A stretch of 5,747 bases of DNA from Nitrospinales bacterium (lineage in GTDB: Bacteria; Nitrospinota_A; UBA7883; JACRGQ01), in assembly GCA_023248615.1 (NCBI GenBank), contig JAHFEI010000143.1:1-5747 (forward strand), in the 5' to 3' direction. The notes beneath the pieces are model-generated. The model did no database searches, was not told the origin of the DNA, and saw nothing but the letters and a program-made list of their open reading frames with translations. Made by a program: the position numbers and the translations under genes. This document shows positions 1 to 5,474 of this stretch, in pieces (positions within the stretch are counted from its first letter, which is position 1; the number at the start of each line of letters is the position of its first letter).

Positions 1-1
1 G

Positions 2-1009
2 GATGGCGTGCGGCAGATTGCCTCCCTTCCCAACCCGGTGGGCGAGATATACGACGAGGCGGTGCGCCCCAACGGCATCAAGGTTGCGAAGATGCGTATC
101 CCGATAGGCGTGATAGGAATTATCTACGAATCGCGGCCCAACGTGACGGCAGACGCGGCGGCATTGTGCCTGAAATCATCCAACGCGGTTATCTTGCGTG
201 GCGGTAGCGAGGCTTTCCACAGCAACCTGGCAATCGCGGGGTTGCTTTCGGAAGTGCTTGCCGGGTGTGGCATCAATATTGATGCGATACAGTTCGTAAA
301 AACGCCGGATCGCGATGCCGTGATGCGCATGTTGAAGATGGACAAGTATATAGACGTTATCATCCCGCGTGGCGGCTACGGCCTGATACGCATGGTGTCG
401 GAGAACTCCGTTATCCCCGTGATAAAACATGATGCCGGCGTGTGCCATGTATATGTGGACGAGGGAGCCGACCTGGAGATGGCGAAGAAAATAAATATCA
501 ACTCAAAAGTGCAGCGTCCCGGCGTGTGCAATGCGGAAGAGACATTGCTTGTACATTCATCGTGGCTGGCAAACCTGCCCGCGCTTTTGGATGCGCTTGC
601 GGAAAAAGGGGTGGAACTGCGGGGGTGCAAACGCACAGTGAAGGTGTATCCAAGAGCGAAACCTGCCACCGAGGACGACTGGTACGCGGAGTATATGGAT
701 CTCATACTTGCGGTGAAGGTGGTGGATTCTATGGACGAGGCGGTGGACCATATAGAAAAGTACGGCTCATGCCACACCGAGGCAATAGTCACCCCATCCG
801 ACCTGCGTGGATGGGAATTTGTAAAAAAGGTGGATTCTTCCGCCGTCATGGTAAACGCTTCCACCAGGTTTAACGATGGCGGGCAGTTAGGGCTGGGGGC
901 CGAGATGGGGATAAGCACCCAGAAACTCCACTGCCGAGGGCCTATGGGGCTACGCGAACTGACCACTTACAAATATTTTGTTTTAGGCAACGGACAGGTA
1001 AGGGGCTGA
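2..1009 (+). CDS. proA: Gamma-glutamyl phosphate reductase (glutamate-5-semialdehyde dehydrogenase), 5'-truncated by window edge
   Basis: ProA reduces gamma-glutamyl phosphate to glutamate-5-semialdehyde with NADPH, the second step of proline synthesis from glutamate, in the cytoplasm. The visible 335 residues begin inside the protein at DGVRQIASLPNPVGE, so the GTG at 8 is an internal valine and not a start. The family is usually about 415-420 residues, so roughly 80 N-terminal residues lie upstream of the window. Counting from that valine, the hallmarks are IGVIGIIYESRPNVT (33-47), ILRGGSEA (62-69), IPRGGYGLI (119-127), the catalytic cysteine in QRPGVCNAEETLLVH (Cys174), and NASTRFNDGGQLGLGAEMGI (283-302) near the C-terminus. 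The frame is intact to a TGA stop at 1007-1009. nadD starts 2 bases downstream, as in the common obg-proB-proA-nadD-rsfS order; proB is expected just upstream but is not visible. Assignment is very secure. Confidence 0.97.
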   Translation, partial: DGVRQIASLPNPVGEIYDEAVRPNGIKVAKMRIPIGVIGIIYESRPNVTADAAALCLKSSNAVILRGGSEAFHSNLAIAGLLSEVLAGCGINIDAIQFVKTPDRDAVMRMLKMDKYIDVIIPRGGYGLIRMVSENSVIPVIKHDAGVCHVYVDEGADLEMAKKININSKVQRPGVCNAEETLLVHSSWLANLPALLDALAEKGVELRGCKRTVKVYPRAKPATEDDWYAEYMDLILAVKVVDSMDEAVDHIEKYGSCHTEAIVTPSDLRGWEFVKKVDSSAVMVNASTRFNDGGQLGLGAEMGISTQKLHCRGPMGLRELTTYKYFVLGNGQVRG

Positions 1010-1011
1010 TA

Positions 1012-1677
1012 GTGAAAATCGGCCTGCTTGGCGGGACTTTCGATCCGGTGCATATAGGCCATCTTAATTGCGCAAACCAGGCGGCTTGCCGGTTTGGGTT
1101 GGATACAGTTTTTTTCATTCCCACCGCCGTGCCTCCGCACAAGAGAAAGGGCGGCGCGCCGATTGCCGACAGGTTGGCGATGGTAAAATCGGCCATACGT
1201 TCGAACCCGCTTTTCAAAATATCGCGGTTGGAGATAGCACCCGACCGCCCCTCTTACACCATAGATACCGTACGCCGGTTCCATAAAAAAGGCGGAGAGT
1301 TGTACTACATCATGGGGGTGGACGCTTTTAGCGACATATATTCGTGGAGGTCTTCCGGGGAGCTTTTCTCGCTGTGCAATTTCATAGTCGTTTCGCGCCC
1401 CGGCACAGATTTACGCAACGCCGCAACGCGCCTTGTTCGGGAGTTCCGCGCAGATGGCATCAAGCTTCGCCTTGAAGGGGGGCAGGCTAAAAACGCCGTG
1501 GAGGTGGTGATGCGTGTGGTCGGTTCCCAATTTACGGTATACCTTTGCAGGTTTACGGAGTTGGACGTTTCGTCAACGCAGATAAGGCGGATGGGCGTTG
1601 CGGGTGAATCCATAAAATACCTTGTGCCGGAGGCCGTGGAGCAATATATTACGAGGAGAGGGTTGTATCTGAAATGA
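1012..1677 (+). CDS. nadD: Nicotinate-nucleotide adenylyltransferase
   Basis: NadD transfers AMP from ATP to nicotinate mononucleotide, giving deamido-NAD, the penultimate step of NAD synthesis. The 221-residue product is close to the usual family length. It carries the nucleotidyltransferase P-loop-like motif GGTFDPVHIGHL (7-18), PPHK (41-44), SYTIDTV (81-87), GVDAF (102-106), VVSRPG (126-131) and the C-terminal ATP-binding signature DVSSTQIRR (185-193), followed by YLVPEAVEQYI (203-213). Position 102-104 reads GVD where GAD is commoner, a mild substitution. The start is GTG, 2 bases after the proA stop, supported by the ribosome-binding sequence AAGGGG at 1000-1005 with 6 bases of spacing and by the family's N-terminus beginning right before GGTFDP. 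Its stop overlaps the rsfS start by 4 bases (ATGA), so the two are probably translationally coupled. Confidence 0.97.
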   Translation: MKIGLLGGTFDPVHIGHLNCANQAACRFGLDTVFFIPTAVPPHKRKGGAPIADRLAMVKSAIRSNPLFKISRLEIAPDRPSYTIDTVRRFHKKGGELYYIMGVDAFSDIYSWRSSGELFSLCNFIVVSRPGTDLRNAATRLVREFRADGIKLRLEGGQAKNAVEVVMRVVGSQFTVYLCRFTELDVSSTQIRRMGVAGESIKYLVPEAVEQYITRRGLYLK

Positions 1678-2054
1678 AAAAAAAGACATATACGGCGAAG
1701 CAGAAAAAACAGATATTGGGTTGCCTTAGCGCCGCCTTGGACAAGAAGGCGGAGGATGTGCTTGTGCTGGACCTCCGCGGGGTTTCCTGCGAGGCGGATT
1801 TTTTCGTTATTTGTCATGGCGAATCGCGAAGGCAGGTGCAGGCCATTTCGCACAATGTGGAATCGGCGCTACGCGAACAGGGAATAAAAAGGTATAATGT
1901 GGAAGGCAGAGAAGCAGGGACGTGGATACTGATGGACTTCCACAACATAGTTGTGCATGTGTTCCACCAGACCGCCAGATCGTTTTATGCCTTGGAAAAA
2001 CTTTGGGCGGATGCAAGAAGTTTGGATGAGAGTGAGATACTTGCATGGGGGTAA
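1674..2054 (+). CDS. rsfS: Ribosomal silencing factor RsfS (YbeB/Iojap family)
   Basis: RsfS binds ribosomal protein uL14 on the 50S subunit and blocks joining with 30S, slowing translation when nutrients are scarce (known for the family). The 126-residue product matches the family end to end: KKAEDVLVLDLRG (24-36), ADFFVICHGESRRQVQAI (41-58), GTWILMDFHNIVVHVF (82-97) and RSFYALEKLWADA (102-114). The usual length is about 105-130 residues. ATG at 1674 overlaps the nadD TGA in an ATGA arrangement, and a purine-rich GAGGAGAGGG lies at 1653-1662 inside the end of nadD, 11 bases before the ATG. Adjacency to nadD is one of the most conserved gene pairs in bacteria. A run of eight A residues (1677-1684) encodes the lysines right after the start codon. 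Nothing is broken. Confidence 0.96.
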   Translation: MKKKTYTAKQKKQILGCLSAALDKKAEDVLVLDLRGVSCEADFFVICHGESRRQVQAISHNVESALREQGIKRYNVEGREAGTWILMDFHNIVVHVFHQTARSFYALEKLWADARSLDESEILAWG

Positions 2055-2055
2055 T

Positions 2056-2421
2056 ATGACAATAGCAAAGGACAGGCTGGCGCTACTAAAGGAGAAGCTG
2101 TTGCAGGAGCGTGATGTGCTTGTCGCCGAAGTGGACAAGATACAAAAACACTCCAACGACGAGTTTGAGTCTGAAGTCCCGGATATCAACGACGAGGCGG
2201 CGCGTACTTACAGCAGGCAGGTAATGCTATCGCGTGGCGAGGCCGACCGGCAGCAGTTAAAGCTTATAGACGAGGCATTGGAATCCATCGAACGTGGGGA
2301 TTACGGCATCTGTGTCGACTGCGAGCTGGAGATACCGTACGAGAGGCTTAAATCGGTTCCCTTTGTCGAGCGTTGCGTTGATTGCATGACCAAGTTGGAA
2401 GAGGCGCGGTCGGAACGATGA
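2056..2421 (+). CDS. DksA/TraR-family C4 zinc-finger transcription factor
   Basis: DksA-type proteins insert a coiled-coil into the RNA polymerase secondary channel and, with (p)ppGpp, reset transcription of ribosomal and biosynthetic promoters. The 121-residue product has an N-terminal helical region rich in Lys/Glu (about 1-35), the coiled-coil-tip motif DxxDxA seen here as DINDEA (Asp43, Asp46, Ala48), a second helix (about 55-80) ending in the typical IERGDYGIC, and a four-cysteine zinc finger (Cys86, Cys89, Cys107, Cys110). In E. coli DksA the matching tip residues (Asp71, Asp74, Ala76) are needed for activity, so this copy should be functional on polymerase. It is shorter than E. coli DksA (151 residues), mainly at the N-terminus. 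The frame is open further upstream to 1951, but that part lies inside rsfS; ATG 2056 is preferred because GGGGG at 2047-2051 sits 4 bases ahead of it and it follows the rsfS stop by 1 base. DksA versus a DksA-like paralogue cannot be settled here. Confidence 0.93.
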   Translation: MTIAKDRLALLKEKLLQERDVLVAEVDKIQKHSNDEFESEVPDINDEAARTYSRQVMLSRGEADRQQLKLIDEALESIERGDYGICVDCELEIPYERLKSVPFVERCVDCMTKLEEARSER

Positions 2422-2434
2422 CGAAATAGGGCAG

Positions 2435-3568
2435 ATGGCGTTCCGTCTATTCGTCCCCCTGCTCCTCATTTTTTTTCTCTTCCTCTATGCGGCCATCCTG
2501 AATCCCGGCGAGGTGCGGTTTTTTTACGCGCCCGGCAGTTCCCTGTCAATCCCCTACATCGGGCTGGTGATGGCCTCCTTTCTTGCAGGCACACTTTCGC
2601 TTTCGCTGGTTTATTTCTTCAAGGGGGTTGGCGACCTTATAAACGATTTTGCGGCGATGCTCAGGCGCTGGCGCTCCGCCCGAATGGAGATAAGCCTGGT
2701 AAAGGCAGGGGTGAGGGCCGGACAGGGGAACCTGGATAAGGCGATGCGGATGGTGGAGAAGGTTATCCTGCAAAAGCCGGAACATTTCGACGCCATAATG
2801 CTGAGGGGGGACATTCTGCACAAGATGGGGCGGGCCAAAGATGCGCTGGTGGCGCACTCTCTGGCGCTTTCCATCCGCCCGGCGGATATAATTGCCATCT
2901 TGCGGATAAAAGACGATTATCGCGCAAGCGGCAACCTGGCCGCCGCGTACCGGCTGTTGGAGCAGGTGCGGGGGCGCGACATGCATGATGCGGCAATACT
3001 GGCCGAGATGCGGGACATAAGCCTGATGTCTGGGGAATTCCACCGCGCTACCGTGTTGCAAAAGGAGATACTGGCGCTGGCGGACAGCCCGGTAAGCGCC
3101 AAGGCGGAGCAGGTGAAATTGGCGGAGGTCTATTGCCTTTACGGCGAGCAACTGATGGCGGAAGGGAAGTTCGACCTAGCGCGCGAAAATTTCCTTATGG
3201 CCTCGAAGGTAGAACCGGATTACATATCTGCCGCCATGCTCCTGTGTGATGCTTTGCTTGGGCTATCGTTACGCGCCGAAGCGGAGGAACTACTGAAAAA
3301 CCTGTTCCGCAATACCGGCTCGCTGATACCGTTGCCAAAGCTTGCGGCAATATCGGCAGATGGCTCGGAAGCAGTTTACGCATGGGCGGCGCATACCAGG
3401 GATAGGGTCGCCGTGGAACCACTGGCTAAGGCACTGGGGAGCGGAAAGGAAAATCTTGTGCATTACCGTTGTGAAGCGTGCGACGCGCAGGAAGGGAGCT
3501 ACTTCCCCCAGTGTCCATCGTGCGGCGGGTGGAACACCGCCATAGTGGCTGTAGAAGCCAATGCCTAA
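2435..3568 (+). CDS. LapA-LapB-like fusion: membrane-anchored TPR protein with C-terminal rubredoxin-type zinc/iron knuckle
   Basis: The 377-residue product resembles LapA and LapB joined in one chain. Residues 5-22 and 41-62 are two hydrophobic membrane segments separated by a short loop containing NPGEVRFFYAPG (23-34), the layout of LapA (DUF1049). A basic stretch with RRWRSAR (77-83) then leads into TPR-like helical repeats, clearest at 84-116, 117-150 and 229-262, with weaker ones between and up to about 295. The C-terminus has YRCEAC (344-349) and FPQCPSCGGWNT (357-368), a four-cysteine rubredoxin-like domain (Cys346, 349, 360, 363) typical of LapB (YciM). In E. coli, LapB is an inner-membrane adaptor that brings LpxC to the FtsH protease and so limits lipopolysaccharide synthesis; LapA is a small separate neighbour gene. 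A similar role is inferred. ATG 2435 lies 13 bases after the dksA-family stop with only a weak AGGG ahead (2428-2431), consistent with coupling. The N-terminal LapA match rests on topology and the loop motif, so it is less certain than the LapB part. Confidence 0.85.
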   Translation: MAFRLFVPLLLIFFLFLYAAILNPGEVRFFYAPGSSLSIPYIGLVMASFLAGTLSLSLVYFFKGVGDLINDFAAMLRRWRSARMEISLVKAGVRAGQGNLDKAMRMVEKVILQKPEHFDAIMLRGDILHKMGRAKDALVAHSLALSIRPADIIAILRIKDDYRASGNLAAAYRLLEQVRGRDMHDAAILAEMRDISLMSGEFHRATVLQKEILALADSPVSAKAEQVKLAEVYCLYGEQLMAEGKFDLARENFLMASKVEPDYISAAMLLCDALLGLSLRAEAEELLKNLFRNTGSLIPLPKLAAISADGSEAVYAWAAHTRDRVAVEPLAKALGSGKENLVHYRCEACDAQEGSYFPQCPSCGGWNTAIVAVEANA

Positions 3569-3592
3569 AGGCCAACAAAGCCGCTGACCCCG

Positions 3593-4285
3593 ATGCATGA
3601 CGCCAATCCGGCCCCGCTTGTTTCCGTTATAATTCCCGCCTTCCGGGAAGGCGCCCTATTGGAGCGGTTGCTGGCGTCGCTTGTCCCTGTCCCTGGTGTG
3701 GAGGTGGTTGTTTCCATACCTTATGGCGATGAAATATCGGAGCGCACCGCCGCAAAATTTCCGGCTCTTGTGGTGCAAGGGGAACGGGGGCGCGGCGCCC
3801 AGCTTTGTTCCGGCGTGGCAAAGGCTGGCGGCGAAGTTTTTCTTTTTTGTCATGCGGATGCCATGTTGCCGGATGGATGGAAGGATGCAGTACTTTCCTG
3901 CCTCGTGGAGCCGGGCGTTGTTGGCGGCGCGTTCCGGCTACGTATAGATTCGCCCTCGTTTGCCGCCCGCATTATTTCGCTGGGCGCGTTTTTACGTGGC
4001 GGGATTTTGGGGTTGGTGTACGGCGACCAGGCAATTTTCACTACCCGCCAAAACTATGAAAAGGCTGGCGGGTTTGCCCCGTACCCGATAATGGAGGATG
4101 TGGATTTTGTCCGCAGGCTAAGGCGCATCGGAAGGTTTGCATTGCTTGGGCGGGAGATGTTGGTTTCTCCCAGGAGGTGGGAAAAGGAGGGCTACCTGTT
4201 TTGCACCCTGCGAAATGCCGCGCTGATGGCGCTGTACCTGCTGGGCGTTTCGCCGGGCCGCCTTACGGCTTGGTACCGGAGTTAG
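3593..4285 (+). CDS. Family 2-like glycosyltransferase of the TIGR04283 type (rSAM/selenodomain-associated transferase 2)
   Basis: The 230-residue product is a GT-A-fold glycosyltransferase. It opens with VSVIIPAFREG (10-20), then GERGRGAQLCSG (63-74), FLFCHADAMLP (83-93), VYGDQAIF (142-149), GGFAPYPIMEDVDFVRRLRR (159-178), SPRRWEKEG (192-200) and the C-terminal LRNAALMALYLLGVSPGRL (206-224). This ordered set fits the TIGR04283 family, which databases link to radical-SAM/selenodomain or arsenosugar gene sets; the donor and acceptor are not known here. The length is normal for the family. One oddity is that the usual DGGSxDGT-like loop after the second strand reads SIPYGDEISERTA (41-53), and the HADT motif reads HADA (88-91). 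The gene follows the LapA-LapB-like gene by 24 bases without an obvious ribosome-binding site. Its last 23 bases overlap the opposite-strand thioredoxin gene. Placement next to an LPS-control gene would suit envelope glycan work, but that is inference. Confidence 0.88.
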   Translation: MHDANPAPLVSVIIPAFREGALLERLLASLVPVPGVEVVVSIPYGDEISERTAAKFPALVVQGERGRGAQLCSGVAKAGGEVFLFCHADAMLPDGWKDAVLSCLVEPGVVGGAFRLRIDSPSFAARIISLGAFLRGGILGLVYGDQAIFTTRQNYEKAGGFAPYPIMEDVDFVRRLRRIGRFALLGREMLVSPRRWEKEGYLFCTLRNAALMALYLLGVSPGRLTAWYRS

Positions 4286-4913
4286 CCCGCCGCATTTTTA
4301 TAAGTTCTTTCAGCGCTTCGGAAACCATCGGCTTGTCCCATGCCGTGGGGCCGATGACATGTTTCAGTATCAGCCCTTCCCGGTTCACTATGTATGTTTC
4401 CGGCACGCCGGTTATCTGGAATTTCTTGGCAACGGCGCTTTCGGGGTCCATCAGTATCGGGAAGGTAAGGCCAAGCTGTTTCACAAATGGGGCTACGGAT
4501 TTGCTTCCGTCCTTGTCTATGCTGATGCCCACCATTTCGAAATCTGGGCCTTTAAGTTGCTTGTAAAGGTTTTCCATTGATGGCATCTCTTCCCGGCACG
4601 GGGCGCACCATGTGGCCCAGATATTTATGAAAAGTACCTTGCCGCGCAGGCTGGAAAGCGTCATCCTTTTGCCGTCCAGCGTGGGCAGGTCGAAATCCGG
4701 CACCTGTTTCCCCTCCATCGGGCTGGCGGGAGGCTCCGGCTCGTTATTGGCCGATTGCCCGGCGGATTCCGCCTCTGTCATCTGCCTTGGTATCGGGCGG
4801 TTGATGATGGTTATCTTCGCGAAGACGTACACCATCACAATCGCGGCGCAAAGGATGGCGAACGGGACGATGGCCGCCGTGCGCTGTTCCTTAAAGGTCG
4901 TTTCGTTTTGCAT
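4263..4913 (-). CDS. Membrane-anchored TlpA/ResA-like thiol-disulfide oxidoreductase
   Basis: The product (216 residues from ATG 4913) is a thioredoxin-fold protein held on the outer face of the cytoplasmic membrane. Residues 13-31 form one hydrophobic anchor, 41-66 a low-complexity linker rich in Glu, Ala and Pro, and from about 70 the AhpC/TSA-redoxin domain begins (VPDFDLPTLDGKRMTLSSLRGKV, 71-93 in pieces). The active site is WATWCAPCREEMP with the CxxC at Cys103 and Cys106, and the cis-proline is in GVPETYIV (Pro171). Relatives (TlpA, ResA, CcmG) reduce disulfides in cytochrome c maturation or copper-site assembly; the client here is unknown. A TTG at 4925 gives 4 more residues, but a purine-rich GGCGGAAG (complement of 4926-4933) abuts it, so ATG 4913 is preferred although its spacing of 12 is long. 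The start lies 23 bases inside the end of the CYCXC gene, indicating translational coupling and a shared pathway. Confidence 0.92.
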   Translation of the reverse strand: MQNETTFKEQRTAAIVPFAILCAAIVMVYVFAKITIINRPIPRQMTEAESAGQSANNEPEPPASPMEGKQVPDFDLPTLDGKRMTLSSLRGKVLFINIWATWCAPCREEMPSMENLYKQLKGPDFEMVGISIDKDGSKSVAPFVKQLGLTFPILMDPESAVAKKFQITGVPETYIVNREGLILKHVIGPTAWDKPMVSEALKELIKMRRANSGTKP

Positions 4914-5367
4914 AGAACTTGTCAACTTCCGCCGTTATCTCTTTCGGTGATTTTCCCTGCTTTGTCATGTCGTAGGCCATCTCCACTTCGTTCATGCAGA
5001 TGTCGCAGTTGGCCCCGTGGTCGTTGGTGTAGCAGGTAAGGAGAGTCTTGTGTTTAAAGTTCGGGTTTTCCTTGCACTTGCAGTAGCAGTAAAGGCTATC
5101 CACCACCTGCGGTATTTCGGCGGCGTATTGGTAGGCCCTAGCCGCCCTGCCAGTGAACTCCGTTGCTGGCAGGATGGGGCGCGTTTCTATAAGCCCGCCT
5201 GCCGTGGGCGAACCACCTTCCCCGGTGGGGATTTCCTGCGCCACCGTTTTAGCCGCAAGGGCTGATTCTTCTTTTCTGTTTCCTTGCACGAGCAGGTAGG
5301 CGGTCATGCCTGCAAACGCCACGATACCAATGATAAAGACCAATCCGGCTGTCTTATTTGTCTTCAT
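4891..5367 (-). CDS. CYCXC (PCYCGC-like) family membrane-anchored cysteine-rich protein
   Basis: The 158-residue product has a short basic N-terminus (MKTNK), one hydrophobic anchor (about 7-27) with no lipobox cysteine, a variable linker (30-75), and a conserved cysteine domain from about 80. That domain reads IPQVVDSLYCYCKC (85-98), then HKTLLTCYTNDHGANCDICMNEV (106-128, in pieces), placing cysteines at 94, 96, 98, 112, 121 and 124 and histidines at 106 and 117. This order matches the PCYCGC/CYCXC family, whose role is unproven; some relatives carry selenocysteine in the CxC motif. Here all three motif positions are ordinary TGC codons, and the usual Pro before the motif and Gly inside it are Tyr93 and Lys97. 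The ATG has a strong AGGAGG 8 bases upstream. It overlaps a TlpA-like thioredoxin gene downstream, so redox or metal-transfer work outside the membrane is a reasonable inference. Confidence 0.88.
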   Translation of the reverse strand: MKTNKTAGLVFIIGIVAFAGMTAYLLVQGNRKEESALAAKTVAQEIPTGEGGSPTAGGLIETRPILPATEFTGRAARAYQYAAEIPQVVDSLYCYCKCKENPNFKHKTLLTCYTNDHGANCDICMNEVEMAYDMTKQGKSPKEITAEVDKFYAKRNDL

Positions 5368-5474
5368 TGTAAGCTCCTCCTGAATGTCATGGTGTACCCC
5401 GGATTTTATCAGGAAAAACGGCGCATTCCACTTCTTTTATCGCATTTGGCGTTTTCGGGGTTAAAATTGGGCGC
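5368..5474. promoter_or_regulatory. Divergent intergenic region with probable promoters for the CYCXC unit and the response regulator
   Basis: This 107-base gap separates two divergently read genes and is AT-richer than the coding sequence around it, so promoters for both sides should lie here. On the minus strand GATAAAAT (complement of 5403-5410) is a plausible -10 element for the CYCXC gene, with only a weak -35 match (GTGGAA) 17 bases further upstream. The plus-strand heptamer TTTTATC occurs twice, at 5404-5410 and 5435-5441, 31 bases apart (about three helical turns), which could be two -10-like elements or chance. For the response regulator TTAAAAT at 5461-5467 sits too near the ATG to be a convincing -10. 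No clear terminator or riboswitch is seen. Confidence 0.35.
5376..5381 (-). promoter_or_regulatory. Strong ribosome-binding site for the CYCXC gene
   Basis: On the minus strand this reads AGGAGG, a perfect Shine-Dalgarno core, with 8 bases to the ATG at 5365-5367. It fixes that start and is by far the strongest ribosome-binding site in the window, in contrast to the weak or coupled starts of most other genes here. Confidence 0.85.

Noticed and set aside
8..10. GTG at 8 as the start of proA
   Set aside because: It is an internal valine: the frame is open to the window edge and the family continues about 80 residues further upstream.
376..966. Long open frame on the minus strand opposite proA
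   Set aside because: Serine- and threonine-rich translation without motifs, fully opposite a confidently assigned gene.
1951..2055. N-terminal extension of the DksA-family protein
   Set aside because: The extra residues lie entirely within rsfS and resemble no DksA N-terminus; ATG 2056 has a better-placed ribosome-binding sequence and follows the rsfS stop directly.
2418..2429. Minimal open frame ATG-ACG-AAA-TAG between the dksA-family and LapA-LapB-like genes
   Set aside because: Three codons overlapping a stop codon, most likely chance; no ribosome-binding site or attenuator structure supports it.
2469..2525. T8 (2469-2476) and T7 (2519-2525) runs as phase-variation tracts
   Set aside because: They fall in Phe-rich membrane segments, the frame is intact, and runs this short are expected there; slippage cannot be judged from one sequence.
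2546..3151. Long open frame on the minus strand opposite the LapA-LapB-like gene
   Set aside because: Histidine- and proline-rich composition with no recognisable motif, and the plus-strand gene has clear domains; it is a codon-bias shadow.
5414..5430. Possible sigma-54 promoter on the minus strand (TGGAATG element) upstream of the CYCXC gene
   Set aside because: The -24 half is a partial match, but the -12 GC is missing and replaced by a T-run, so the site does not meet the consensus.
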